DNA of 64,000 nt from Saccopteryx bilineata (taxonomy: Eukaryota > Chordata > Mammalia > Chiroptera > Emballonuridae): the NCBI RefSeq assembly GCF_036850765.1, contig NC_089490.1:131716522-131780521 (forward strand), written 5' to 3'. Numbering within the stretch: position 1 is the stretch's first letter; each line of letters starts with the position of its first letter. This document shows, in pieces, positions 1 through 10,960 of the stretch. The translations under genes and the position numbers were made by a program. Under the pieces are notes generated by a model that worked only from the letters and a program-made list of their open reading frames with translations, made no database searches and was not told where the DNA came from.

Positions 1-282
1 GGCGCAGTGGATGGAGTGTCAGACTGGGGTGTGGAGGACCCAGGTTCGAGACCCTGAGGTTGCCAGCTTGAGCGCAGACTTATCTGGTTTGAGCAAGGCT
101 CACCAGCTTGAGCCCAAGGTCGCTGGCTCGAGCAAGGGGTCGCTCAGTCTGCTGTAGCCCCCAAGACACATATGAGAGATCGATGAGCAACTAAGGAGCC
201 GCAACGAAGAATTGATGTTTCTCATCTCTTTACCTTCCTGTCTGTCTGTCCCTATCTGTCCCTCTCTCTGACTCTGTCTCTG

Positions 283-324
<42 letters not shown>
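1..324 (+). mobile_element. Bat tRNA-derived SINE, type 1, cut by window edge
   Basis: The copy starts inside the GTGGCGCAGTGGAT head, runs through repeated 'CAGCTTGAGC' phrases and the 'ACATATGAGA...CAATCAATGAACAACTAAG'-like body, and ends in TCTCTGTCT-rich sequence followed by a (CA)n tail. The same body recurs about a dozen times in the window in both orientations, which defines it as a dispersed SINE. Confidence 0.85.
285..324. repeat. (CA)n microsatellite
   Basis: About 20 uninterrupted CA dinucleotides at the 3' end of the SINE, probably grown from its simple tail. Confidence 0.95.
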
Positions 325-327
<3 letters not shown>

Positions 328-399
328 TTAATAAATTATATGGTGTTTGCTGCCTCCCCCTCCCACCTTCATGGAGCCGAGGTTCATGGGATGGGAATC

Positions 400-665
400 T
401 GGTGGTAGTCTGTATCCAGCAGGGGTGCCAATGTGTAGCCCAGCACCTGGCACACAGTAGGTGCCCAATAAATGTTTGTGGAAGGACAACAGGAGTCCCA
501 GGTACTTCTGGCTACAGCCTGAGAGGCTTGGCTTGGAAGGGGAGGGACTAGGGAGAGGTTGCATAGAGTGTCAGGCTCTGCAGACAGGTTGGCTTAGATT
601 TGAATTCCATCTCTCCACTTCCTACTTTGTGCCTCAGTTTCCCTAGCTGCAAAATATGCACAACA
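400..665 (+). repeat. Old L2- and MIR-like fragments
   Basis: The phrase 'CCTGGCACACAGTAGGTGC..AATAAATG' near 445-477 is typical of an L2 3' end. 'GTGCCTCAGTTTCCC' near 630-645 is typical of MIR. Both are diverged; exact limits need a repeat library. Confidence 0.5.
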
Positions 666-779
666 GAAATACCTGGCACTGGATACCTGCTGTAGCTTCC
701 TGGGGACTTAGCTGGAGACTGGAAGGAGTTGGGGCAAGTCACACCCTGAAATAGGACACTTAGCAAATATCCATATATA

Positions 780-1377
780 CAGTGTGTCTGTAAAGTCATG
801 GTGCACTTTTGACCAGTCACAGGAAAGCAACAAAAGACAATAGAAGTGTGAAATCTGCACCAAATAAAAGGAAAACTCTCCCAGTTTCATACCTATTCAG
901 TGCAGTTTGATGTGGGCTCATGCACAGATTTTTTAGGGCTCCTTAGGTAGTTATCTCATATAGCCTCTACACACTCGTCACTGACTGATGGCCTACCAGA
1001 ATGGGTTTCTCCACCAAACTGCCGGTTTCCTCCAACTGCTTATCCCACCGAGTAATGTTATTCCTATGTGGTGGTGCTTTGTTATAAACGCGCCAATATT
1101 CACGTTGCACTTTGGTCACGGATTTGAATTTAGCGAGCCACAGAACACACTGAACTTTCCTCTGTACCATCCACATCTCCACTGGCATGGCCTTGGGCTG
1201 CTCCCCTATATACACACGGTGTTACATCATCATCTGCGCATGCGCAAATGCTGCCACATCATCCTACAGAAACTAGGAGGGTTTTCCTTTTATTTGGTGC
1301 AGATTTCACTTTTCTATCGTCTTTTGTTGCTTTCCTGTGACTGGTCAAAAGTGTACCATGACTTTACGGACACACTG
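780..1377 (-). mobile_element. Tc1/mariner-type element with long inverted repeats and transposase relic
   Basis: The ends are inverted repeats of about 105 bp: the left end begins CAGTGTGTCTGTAAAGTCAT at 780 and the right end is its near-perfect reverse complement ending at 1377. A TA dinucleotide flanks each side (778-779 and 1378-1379), the target duplication of this superfamily. The interior on the minus strand (967-1215) keeps an open stretch resembling the N-terminal helix-turn-helix of mariner-like transposases, with a 'RNNITRWDKQLEETGS' segment. At about 600 bp it lacks the DDE catalytic domain and can only be a non-autonomous, internally deleted copy. The terminal repeats resemble, from memory, mariners known from ruminants; that link is inference. 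Confidence 0.75.
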
Positions 1378-1502
1378 TATTTGTGGAATTTTCAAGAAAT
1401 GCATGAGTATGAGGGGAGTTACTTTACTTCGGGTGGTCAGAGCCTCTCTGAATTCATTTATGCATATTTTTTTCTTCTTCATAGATTTATTATTATTATT
1501 AT

Positions 1503-1813
1503 TTTAAGTGAGAGGAGGGGAGATGAGAGACAGACTCCTGCTTGCGCCCAACAAGGATACACCTGGCAACCCCCGTCTGGGACCAGTGCTCGTAACCAAA
1601 CTAGTGTTAGCACCTGAGGTGGAGGCTCCACAGAGCCATCCTCAGCGCCCAGGGCCGATGTGCTTGAACCAATCCAGCCATAGCTGCAGGAGGAGAAGGG
1701 GAGGCGTGGAGAAGCAGATGGGTGCTTTTTCTGTATGCCCTGACTGGGAATCAAACCCAGGCCATCCACACGCCAGGTGGACACTCTATCACTGAGCAAA
1801 CTAGCCAGGGCCA
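1503..1813 (-). mobile_element. Bat tRNA-derived SINE, type 2
   Basis: The reverse complement carries the tRNA-like head (GCCCTGGC..GTTTGCTCAGTGATAGAG) ending at about 1813, the 'GAAGCAGATGGG' body and the oligo-T/A tail at about 1500. Confidence 0.85.
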
Positions 1814-1924
1814 AGAAAATGTTATTAAGAAAATCATTAAGAAGAGAAAATACATTTATAGTACTGTATGTATTTATTGATACTATAAGTTTCCATCTTC
1901 TGTTTAAAAGATTTTAAAAATCAC

Positions 1925-2262
1925 CTGACCAGGCGGTGGCGCAGTGGATAGAGCACTAGACTGGGATGCCGAGGACCCAGGTTTGAGACCCCAAGGTTGC
2001 CAGCTTGAGCGTGGCCTCATCTGGTTTGAGCAAAAGCTCACCAGCTTGGACCCAAGGTCGCTGGCTTGAGCAAGGGGTTACTTGGCCTGCTGAAGGCCCA
2101 TGGTCAAGGCACATATGAGAAAGCAATCAATGAACAACTAAGGTGTCTCAATGCACAATGAAAAACTAATGATTGATGCTTCTCGTCTCTCCAGTCCTGT
2201 CTGTCTGTCCCTCTCTCTGACTCTCTGTCTCTGTAAAAACAAACAAACAAACAAACAAACTA
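1925..2262 (+). mobile_element. Bat tRNA-derived SINE, type 1
   Basis: Full-length copy from CCTGACCAGGCGGTGGCGC at 1925 to a (CAAA)n tail at 2236-2260. Confidence 0.9.
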
Positions 2263-2374
2263 TATATATGGTGGACCCATTCAGTTCAAACCTGTGTAGT
2301 TCAAAGGTCAACTGTATTCAGTGTCTTGGTTGAAGTGACGATCGTGGTTGTGCACATATGTCAGAATGCATTGA

Positions 2375-2466
2375 GTCTACAGCCATAACCACCCTGAATG
2401 CGCCCAATTTCATCTGATCTCGGAAGCTAATCAAGGTTGGGCCTGGTTAGTATTTGGATGGGAGAA
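2375..2466 (+). pseudogene. 5S rRNA pseudogene, 3'-truncated
   Basis: The stretch from GTCTACAGCCATAACCACCC to GTATTTGGATGGGAGA follows mammalian 5S rRNA with scattered mismatches and an extra A. It stops about 30 bases before the normal 3' end. The C-box region (CGGAAGCTAA) is close to intact but the 3' stem half is missing, so it is a retro-derived fragment and not a functional gene. Confidence 0.85.
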
Positions 2467-2547
2467 TGCATTGAATCACACGCTTTAAATTTGCTGTTTC
2501 CTACATGTCAGTGATACCTCAATAAAACTGTGGGGGGGTATTTGTGT

Positions 2548-2843
2548 TGTTTATTTGTTTGTTTGTTTGTTTGTTTGAAAGAGAGAGAGAGGGAGATAGG
2601 AAGGGAGAGGGATGAGAAGCATCAGCTCATAGTTGCGGCACTGTAGTTATTCATTGATTGCTTCTCATATGTGCCTTGACGGGGGGGGGGCTTAAGCCAT
2701 GCCAGTGATCCCCTGCTCAAGCCAGCGACCATGGGATCATGTTGATGATCCCACATTCAAGCCAGTGACCTTGGCGTTTTGAACCTGGCACCTCAGCATT
2801 CCAGGTTGACCTTTTGTCCACTGTGCCACCATTGATCAGGCTG
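2548..2843 (-). mobile_element. Bat tRNA-derived SINE, type 1
   Basis: Reverse-strand copy: (GTTT)n and GAGAGAGA tail at the left, tRNA-like head ending in a CAGGCTG-type sequence at about 2843. Confidence 0.85.
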
Positions 2844-2849
2844 TGGGAT

Positions 2850-3048
2850 TTTTTTTTTAATGTTTCTGTTGATTTGAGAGAGGAAGAGAGGAGGAAAGGG
2901 AGAGAGAGAGAAGCTTCAACTCATTGCTCCACTTAGTTGTTCCATTTAGTTGTGCACTCATTGATTGCCTCTCAATATGTGCCCTGACCAGGGATCAAAT
3001 CAGTGCCCTGGGATGATGCTTTATCTACTGAGACACCTGACCAGGGCT
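2850..3048 (-). mobile_element. Short bat SINE (about 200 bp)
   Basis: Reverse-strand copy with oligo-T, GAGAGAGG..AGAAGCTTCAA body and 'CACCTGACCAGGGCT' head. It lies 7 bp from the preceding SINE. Confidence 0.75.
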
Positions 3049-4130
3049 GTGTTATTGTTGTTTTAATTATAGTAGTCCAAGAGAGCTTCCCTTGCACCCC
3101 AACCTATATGCCTGACCCAACCCTATGCAAGTTGGTGTCAGTCAGACCCTGCTGCCCCACTCTGGCCTGCCTTCGGAGCAGGTTTTCCCCTTCAATTCAG
3201 GAGACCTGATCCTCTCTTCCTCCCTCGGTCCTTAAAACCTCCCTGACCTATCCCCCAACACATAGCTACACTAGGTGACACTGGGGACCCAAGAGGTCTC
3301 TGCCTGGTGCTCACTGTTAGGGAGATGGACAGCCAGCTAGCTATCTAAGCTCCAGTGGGGTCTGGCCAGTTCCAGGGGTGAAGAAAAGGTCTTACGAAAG
3401 GCTTGAGGAGCTAGGGCTCTGCCGTAGGTGGGAAGGGCAAAGAAAGTCTCTTAAGTGGAGAATCTGATCCAGGTCTTGAAAGGCTAGTTAAGAACTGACC
3501 CAGTGAAGGGAGTGAAAGCATTTCTGGCAAAGGGCTGATGCAAAGGTCTGGAGGCTGAACCACCAGGGGAGGTTTTGGGGCATCCTAGGACTTGGGTGTG
3601 GGGCAGGGCAGGGTCTGGAACGGAGCTGTGGGAGGGAAGGAGCACTGCCACGAGAGCAGGCCTGGCAGGCGGCCCGGGGCACAGCTGATGGGCAGCTGTA
3701 GAGCGCCCCTCATGGCCCCAGTGTTGGTTGTTTAATTTAGGGGTTTGGAAGCAACCAGGGGAATTGTGGCAACCAGGAGGGGTGGCTGTGGTGAGAGGTT
3801 GTGGCCAGTGGTCTGGGGATGCCAGGATACCTGACTCAGTTTACCTAGATCCCTGAGCCTGCAGGGGGAGGAGGGGGGCTTGTTCCCTGGGGAAACCTTG
3901 ATAGGCAGAAGCAAGCCTGGGGAGGCCTCCACAGGGTCCTATAAGCCTGATCCCCCTGGCGGCACAGAGAAGCTATTCCCCTCCCTGGGGAGCTTCTGGC
4001 CCTGGTTCTCTTCCTTGCTGACTGAGTGACCTGTTTTCAGTAGCATCTGGTTTTGAACCTCAGAATTCCCAGTTTTCGTGGAGATAGTACACCTGCTTTA
4101 TGGGGATCAAACTGACCTTGCCTGTTAAAG
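3049..4130. other. Unassigned sequence, no gene recognised
   Basis: No coding exon with flanking splice sites, no RNA gene and no SINE was recognised. It lies 5' of CERS4 and could hold a noncoding CERS4 exon, but nothing in the sequence proves this. Confidence 0.5.
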
Positions 4131-4145
4131 AAAGTGGCTTCTTAG

Positions 4146-4527
4146 CCCTGGCCGGTTGGCTCAGCGGTAGAGCGTTGGCCCGGCGTGCAAGAGTGCCGGG
4201 TTCGATTCCCGGCCAGGGCACACAGGAGAAGCACCCATCTGCTTCTCCACCCCTCCCCCTCTCCTTCCTCTCTGTCTCTCTCTTCCCCTCCCGCAGCCGA
4301 GGCTCTGTTGGAGCAAAGATGGCCCAGGCGCTGAGGATGGCTCTGTGGCCTCTGCCTCAGGCGCTAGAATGGCTCTGGATGCAATAGAGCGACGCCCCAG
4401 AGGGGCAGAGCATCGCCCCCTAGTGGGCATGCCGGGTGGTTCCTGGTCGGGCGCATGCGGGAGTCTGTCTGACTGCCTCCCCGTTTCCAGCTTCAGAAAA
4501 ATGAAAGAAAAGAAAAGAAAAGAAAAG
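4146..4527 (+). mobile_element. Bat tRNA-derived SINE, type 2, with 13-bp target duplication
   Basis: The head GCCCTGGCCGGTTGGCTCAG carries recognisable A and B boxes, followed by the type 2 body and an (AAAAG)n tail. The flanks AAAGTGGCTTCTT at 4131-4143 and 4528-4540 are identical, the mark of L1-driven retrotransposition. The perfect duplication implies a fairly recent insertion. Confidence 0.95.
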
Positions 4528-4540
4528 AAAGTGGCTTCTT

Positions 4541-5455
4541 TTTATAGAAATTTTGAGCTATAAAGTCTTTGCATCCACCCACCTGTCCATGTGTCTGTTC
4601 TACCCACTCATTCATCCACTCAACATTTAGTTGGTACCTAATGTTGTGCCAGGCCCTGTCACATAGCAGTGACTAAAACAATATTTATTTTAGACACAGC
4701 AGTGACTAACACAATATTCATGCCTGCATGAGACTCATGCCTTTGTGAGGCAGACAAACAAGTAAATAAGAAAACAGATCAACTGAGATGTCAGGGCTAA
4801 AGGAAAACAGAGTCAGGAGATGGACTGAGGTGGTAGCCTCTTTGGCAGTGATCTGAGAAGGCTTCTCTGTAGAGGTGATGAGTGAGCTGAGATGTGAATG
4901 ATGAGACAGACAGAGACACATGTAAAGGCCCTGGGGAAAGCATGAGCTTGGTGAGTCGGAAGCCCACCAAATCATTGTTGTAGTGAATTGAGCTGTTGGG
5001 GAGAAGGAAGTGTATCAACAGGCCCAGAGTGTAGAGGGTAAGAGTGTGTCTAAATAGGAGAGGATGGGGCAAGGTGCAACCCTGGATCTGGGGTCTTTCT
5101 TTGGGTCTTTGCAGGAAGCAGCATGTTAGTGTCCCCTGGACTGGCTGCATCTCTGGTCATTAGCACCTCATGGGGACCCTGCTCAGAGGTCCAGAGTAGA
5201 GGAGCCAGGGCCATCTGGAGGGATAGCAAGGAACTAGTGCAGGAGCAGCTGTGGTTATCAGCACACAATCCCCACTTAGCATATCATGTGTTCTTTGCTG
5301 GAGCCTCCAGCTGCAGGAGTCAGACGACTCCAGGCAGCAGGTCAGGCCACACAGGTGATTTTGTGTGTGTCCTTGCATGTCAGTCTGTCCATGGTCTGGA
5401 CCTAGACATCTAGTCTGAATGGATTTCCTACTTTACAGCTCAGGCTAGTCCTGTG
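4541..5455. other. Unassigned sequence with old repeat traces
   Basis: Phrases such as 'GTGCCAGGCCCTGTCACATAG' and 'GAAGGCTTCTCTGTAGAGGTGATG' resemble L2-class 3' regions, but the match is weak. No exon was recognised. Confidence 0.4.
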
Positions 5456-5925
5456 TTACCAGCTGGACTGGAACCAGTGCATAGCCTGCACTGCTGGGGT
5501 GTCTACCAGCTGGACCGAAACCAGTGCACAGCCTGCACTGCTGGGGTGTCTACCAGCTGGACCGAAACCAGTGCACAGCCTGCCCTGCTGGGGTGTCTAC
5601 CAGCTGGACCGAAACCAGTGCACAGCCTGCCCTGCTGGAGTGTCTACCAGCTGGACCGAAACCAGTGCACAGCCTGCCCTGCTGGGGTGTCTACCAGCTG
5701 GACCGAAACCAGTGCACAGCCTGCCCTGCTGGGGTGTCTACCAGCTGGACCGAAACCAGTGCACAGCCTGCCCTGCTGGGGTGTCTACCAGCTGGACCGA
5801 AACCAGTGCACAGCCTGCCCTGCTGGGGTGTCTACCAGCTGGACCGAAACCAGTGCACAGCCTGCACTGCTGGGGTGTCTACCAGCTGGACTGAAACCAG
5901 TGCACAGCCTGCACTGCTGGGGTGT
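5456..5925 (+). repeat. 47-bp minisatellite, 10 copies
   Basis: Ten head-to-tail 47-bp units begin at 5456, 5503, 5550, 5597, 5644, 5691, 5738, 5785, 5832 and 5879. Each starts with a CTACCAGCTGGACCGAAACC-type core. Differences are confined to a few bases: CACTGC versus CCCTGC, GGGTGT versus GAGTGT, and the outermost units. Because 47 is not a multiple of three and the unit has no stop on the plus strand, all three plus frames stay open across the array. The resulting 47-residue periodic open frames are a by-product, not evidence for a protein. The array lies in unassigned sequence about 7 kb upstream of the first CERS4 coding exon. Confidence 0.95.
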
Positions 5926-8504
5926 CTAAGGGCTCAGAGAAGAACAGAGGCTGAACAGGCTCGTTCAGACGCCTGAGGTGGCCAGGGATCCTCTCTCTCC
6001 TCCTCTTGTCAGCCCAAGCCCTAATCCTCACCCCCTGGCCCCCACCCCACCCCCATATTTTTAGCCACTAAGAAGGATAATCCAGTCTGGCTCCAGGTGG
6101 CAGGGGCAGGGCTGGGAAAAGGCCAGAGGCTTCAAAACATAACCAAACTGGGAGGTCCAGGGGCAAATGGTGCTGGGTCTGCTGGGGATGAAGTCTCTCT
6201 TGAAGGCTCGGGCTGGTCAGACTGCCCCCCCCCCGTCATTCTCGAAATAACCCCTCTGTGGCTGTGCCTGAGCCCAGCATGAGCCCAGCATGAGCTACCA
6301 GCTTGAAGGGAAGGCACCTTTGCCAAGGCCAGGAGCTGTTTGGGAAGAACCACCCAGAACCTGCCACAGGCTGGCACCCCTCCTTTCCAGAATGCTCCCC
6401 AGCCCACTCCTCTTCTCTCTACTGCTGACAATAAGTAGCTAAACTTTGCCTCCCACCCATTCCATGCCAGGTGTCCTAACAGTCACCCTATGTGGAAGAG
6501 CCTACTGTTACTCCATTTTATAGATAAGGCAATGTAGGCACAGAGCAGCCAGGTCAGCAGCCGAGGCCACCTGACTGGTAAACAGGCGAGATAGGAATCC
6601 TGTCTGTTGCTATACCAGCATGCAATGTGTGTGGTAAAGCAGAAGACCTGTCTGTACCCACTTCTTAGATGGGGCAGCCGATGCCCAGGGAGGCAGAGTG
6701 TCACAGGGAATGAGTGGAGGAGCTGGTATCCAAAAGACTGCCGAGAACTGCCACCCTGAGCCCCGTTTCTTCCTGTCCTCAAGAAGAGAGCATCTGGTGG
6801 GGGGTCTGGGGATGAAAGAAGTTTGGGCCTTGCTGGCCATGGATGGCCATTTACAGCCACCCCTGAGCCCACCCTGTGTGCCAGGGGCCTGTCCCACCCA
6901 AGGAGGGTGGAGAAGTTGAGGCCCCGGGGCCAGGAGCTTTGGAGCTAGAGCTCCAGCCACTTTGCTGGGCTCTGGACCCGTTTCTCTTCCCAAACCAGTC
7001 TCTCTTCTTTATCAAGAGGGTGGAGGGCATGGGAGGAGGACAGATGTCAGGGTGGCAGAGAAGTAGCGCTTGCAGGGCTGAGACCTCTGCAGTCAGGGTA
7101 GGGTAAGTCAATATGAAGCCCCTTTGAAGGGCTCTCTGGTTTGGAAAGTGCTTTTCCAAAATGACTTGGGGGCCAGAATGGGCTGTGCCTGCTGTAGCTG
7201 AGGGAACTGGGTTTTCAGGCTGGTCCTGTGTCCTCCTTTCACCACTCAGCCCCTCTGACAGCATGGCTAGCTCCCAACACCACAGTGAGCGAGGCTGGGC
7301 TGGGGAAGGTGCTTTAAGTGGATCCAAGGTTGGGGCAATCAGGAGGTACCTTCAGGAGGAAGTGACAACTAAACTGGGTTTTAAAGGATTCGAAAGCATT
7401 TGCCAGACAAAAGAGGAAGGTGAGCAAGCCCTGCAAGGGCAGAGACCTTACCCACTTTCCCCACCATTCTGCGTCCTTCAAGCACCCAGCATGGAGCAAT
7501 AGATATTATATAGGCATTGTGGGCAGAGGACTGCATTTGTCAAGGCTATGTGTGTGAAGCTGCACAGTGTGATGGAAGCAGAGTGTCAGGCAATGAATGG
7601 TGGGCTTTGAGGCTGGGTGCATCAATGGAGGCGATTATGAGATGTCATTGTTCTTGTGTGTTCTCCCTTGTCCCTGAAGCTCATCAAGACTTGCAAGCAC
7701 CATGGCTTCAGTTGGACCCCCTTCTTAGCACCCTTGTGGGGGAAGAATATGGGGCTGGGCACCTGGACTCCCAGCCCACTTCAGTCTGTACTTAGTGGAG
7801 GAGGGGCTGTCTACCAGATGGTTGGGACTGACCCTGAGGAGGAGACCGGAGATGCCCTGTTGTGGATGTGGGAGGCCAGGAAGGCCACCTGGGCATGTGC
7901 CCTCCTGTCCCAGTAGGTGAATGAGATCAAGCCAGCGGTGCCTGTTAGTGGAGATGATTTCTTTGCTAGAGAAATCCACCACTCAAGCAAAAGTCCTCGC
8001 ATATACTTTTCCATCTCTCTATTCTACCTGGGCTGCCTAAGCCTTGTGGGTCTAAACTAGCCACTGCGGCACATCCCTGATCATTTGCCAGGCTACTGCC
8101 TTTGCCTCTCCGCCACCAGACTGTCCAATGGCAGGTGCCACTGCTAATTGTTCACTGATGCCTGAATGCTGGATTCCATAGTGTGGTCCAGGCTGTTCCT
8201 TTTATCCCTCACCCCTTCTATTCCCCCGCCAATGTTCCATCTATCCCCATAGATTTAAACATCAGCCACACACTGATAAGTCCTACCTCAGCCTTCCCTA
8301 CCCCTGCCCCAGACCTGAGGAGCTCCTGCCTCCTCCATATGTCCACAGGGACATCTGAGCCCCCCACCCCTACTTGTCTTGTTCAACACTGAGCCCACCT
8401 ACTTACCTCATCTGGACAGCCCACAGCACCCCCTTCCGGCCTCCCCTCAGCCACTTCCTGCATGGCAACCAACAGCCTATGGCTTGCCATCTTGCCTATA
8501 ATAT
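5926..8504. other. Unassigned sequence, one MIR-like patch, no gene recognised
   Basis: 6440-6600 has the MIR-like course 'TCCATTTTATAGATAAGGCAA..GGCACAGAGCAGCCAGGTCA'. The rest has no recognisable exon or RNA. It is upstream of CERS4 and may include noncoding 5' sequence of that gene. Confidence 0.45.
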
Positions 8505-9180
8505 AACCAAGAGCCTCAGAAACCCTAGACTGCACAGGCAGGAGTATAAAATGGTGCAGCCACCTGGGAAACAGTTTGGCAGTTGCTCATAAAGTTAAAT
8601 ACTCAACTGTCGTATGACCCAGCAATTCCATTCCTCAGCCTGATCCAGGAGACATGCAAACTTCTGTTCACACAAGAGTAGGATGTGACTGTTCATAACA
8701 GCTTTGCTCATAATTAACCCTAACTGGAAGCATCCAGATGCCCCTCAACAAAGGATGAAGCCAACTGTTGTATGCCTGCGGTACCCATGGTTCCCTGTTA
8801 AGAAAGAAAGCTGCTGTGGTAGGTGCAACAACATGGATGAGTCTTGAAAACACAGCACAGAGTGAAAGCAGCCAGACACAGAATCTGTGGTTCCACTTCT
8901 GTACAGTTCTGGGACAGATGAAAGAGCCTCCTCCGGAGGGGCCCTCTCATCCATCTGAGACACCCACCCCAGTGTAGATGGAATAAAAAAACTGTAACAG
9001 ATGTGACCCTTGGATGGAGGAGGTGGAGACTGACTAAGAAAGGGCAAGAGAGAACTTTGTGGAAAAGCAAGAATGTTTGTGGTAGGAGGTTGGGTTACAC
9101 AGGTACACACATTTGCCAAAACTGAGCTACTCTACACTTAAGATTGATGCATTTTGCTCTAGTAAAATTTACCTTGAAAG
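8505..9180 (+). mobile_element. L1 3'-end fragment
   Basis: Contains the L1 phrases 'TATAAAATGGTGCAGCCAC', 'ATGACCCAGCAATTCCATT', 'GCAACAACATGGATGAGTCT' and a 3' poly-A at 9180-9190. It is strongly diverged and has no open reverse transcriptase. Confidence 0.75.
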
Positions 9181-9194
9181 AAAAAAAAAACCCC

Positions 9195-9308
9195 AGCCCT
9201 GGCCCGTTGGCTCAGTGGTAGAGCATTGGCCTGGTGTATGGATGTCCTGGGTTCAATTCCTGGTCAGGACACACAGGAGAGGTACCCATCTGCTTCTCCA
9301 CCCCTCCC

Positions 9309-9357
<49 letters not shown>

Positions 9358-9580
9358 CTCCTGCAGCCATGGCTTGATTGGAGCAAGTTGGTGCCAGGCG
9401 CTGAGGATGGTTCCATGGCCTCCACCTCGGGTGCTAAGAAGAGCTCAGTTGCTAAGCAATAGAGCAATGCCCCAGGTGGGCAGAGTATCGCCCCCTAGTG
9501 GGCTTGCCGGGTGGATCCCAGTCAGGGCATATGCAGTAATCTGTCTCTGCCTCCCCTCCTCTGAATTAAAAAAAAACAAC
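9195..9580 (+). mobile_element. Bat tRNA-derived SINE, type 2
   Basis: Head AGCCCTGGCCCGTTGGCTCAG at 9194, type 2 body with an expanded (CT)n at 9313-9355, and an A-rich tail at about 9570. Confidence 0.9.
9313..9355. repeat. (CT)n microsatellite
   Basis: An uninterrupted CT run of about 21 units, an expansion of the short CT stretch normally found inside type 2 SINEs. Confidence 0.95.
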
Positions 9581-9649
9581 CCATAAGCAAATACTTAACC
9601 CAAGTTATGATTTGCATGCTGAGATATTTCAGGATAATGTGGCTTGTGT

Positions 9650-9979
9650 CTTTGTGTGTGTATATGACAGACAGAGAGAGGGACAGAGAGGGACAGACAG
9701 GAAGGGAGAGAGATGAGAAGCATCTATCCATTGTGGTTCCTTAGTCTCCTTAGTTGTTCATTGAGTGCTTTCTCATATGTGCCTTGACTGGGGGGCTACA
9801 GCAGAGCGAGTGATTCTTTGCTCAAGCCAGCGACCATGGGGTCATGTCTATGCTCAAGCCAGTGAGCCCACGCTCAAGCCGATGAGCCCATGCTCAAGCC
9901 GGCAACCTCCAGGTTTCAAACCTGGGTCCTCCGTGTCCCAGTTTGATGCTCTATCCACTGCGCCACCACCTGGTCAGGC
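9650..9979 (-). mobile_element. Bat tRNA-derived SINE, type 1
   Basis: Reverse-strand copy: GACAGACAGAGAGAGGGACAG tail at the left, GCGCCACCACCTGGTCAGGC head at 9960-9979. Confidence 0.9.
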
Positions 9980-10019
9980 AATGTGGCTTGTATCTGCTGC
10001 TTCTTTTGAAATGCATCCA

Positions 10020-10185
10020 GGCCTGGCCTATGGTGGTGTCAACCTAGAATGCTTAGGTCCCCAGTTCAAACTCCTGGGCTTGCTGAATCAAGCAAGCAAT
10101 GAACAATTAAAGTGAAGCAACCAAGAATTGATACTTTTCACTACCCCCCTTCTAGAAAATCAATAAATAAAATCTTTTAAAAAAA
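10020..10185 (+). mobile_element. Short bat SINE, type 3, diverged
   Basis: 'GGCCTGGCCTATGGTGGTGTC..CAACCTAGAATGCTTAGG' head and 'AATCAATAAATAAAATCTTT' tail match type 3 copies elsewhere in the window. Confidence 0.7.
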
Positions 10186-10439
10186 ATACATCCAGAAAAA
10201 TCAGATGGACTAATGGGTAGATAGAGGGATGGATGAAAGCATGGGCAGGTGTTCATTGAAGCAAATGAAGCAAAGTAGGATCTAGCAGTGGGTATATAGG
10301 TGTTCACTATAAATTTTTTGAACTTTTCTGTTGTAGGAAAACATCTAAATTTTTTTCCCCACAGCCAACAGATTCTGCATAACCTATCCAGTTCCCTCCC
10401 TGCTCTCACCTTCTCCTCTCCCCCTGCACTTACTCTGCT

Positions 10440-10815
10440 TTAGCAACACAGACCTTACTGACTCTAGCACTCAGAACTGAGACCTGCCCCAGGGCCTTTG
10501 CACCTGCTGCTTATGTCTCTGGATTGCCCCTCTATACCACCACTACCCTACTCTGTGTAAACCCAGGCCCTCCTCTTCTCTAGGTCTCCGCTCATATGGT
10601 TTCTCTTTAGAGAGACCTTCCTTGGTCAATTCATTTAAAATCAATGCCACTGTTTATTTTCTACCAGACCCTATCACACTGTGTTATTTTGTTTATTTAC
10701 AAATCGGTTTGTTTGCATATTGATTGCTTCCCCTGTTGAGCTGGGAGCTCCATGAAGACAGGAATGAGTCTGCTTTTGTTTCTGGCTGTGTCCTCAACAT
10801 GCAGTCAAAGCTGGC
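10440..10815 (+). repeat. L2-like LINE 3' end
   Basis: Contains the L2 phrases 'GGGCCTTTGCACCTGCTG', 'AGAGACCTTCCTTGG' and 'GAGCTCCATGAAGACAGG'. It is an old, diverged mammalian repeat. Confidence 0.65.
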
Positions 10816-10854
10816 ATGTACAAGTCAGCCAGAGGATATCTGACAGGTGGGAGA

Positions 10855-10960
10855 AGTGAACCAAATGAACAGATGGATAGGTAGACGGATATATGTATGG
10901 GTGGACACATGAACAGGTGGATGGATGGACAGATGGCTAGACCAATGAACAAGTAAGTGA
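10855..10960 (+). repeat. Degenerate GGAT/GGAC tetranucleotide repeat
   Basis: Imperfect runs of GGATGGA, GGTGGA and ACAGATGG blocks. Confidence 0.6.

Noticed and set aside
988..1617. 209-residue plus-strand open frame
   Set aside because: It spans the antisense strand of a mariner relic and the end of a SINE; a chimera of repeats.
3003..4000. A 5' noncoding CERS4 exon or promoter in the unassigned region upstream
   Set aside because: A noncoding first exon must exist because of the acceptor before the ATG, but no candidate could be distinguished by sequence alone.
5456..5925. CRISPR-like array
   Set aside because: Units are contiguous with no variable spacers, and the genome is eukaryotic.
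5453..5976. Three overlapping open frames of 131-158 residues with 47-residue periodicity
   Set aside because: They are a by-product of a stop-free 47-bp minisatellite; no splice context, no homology, and all three frames are equally open.
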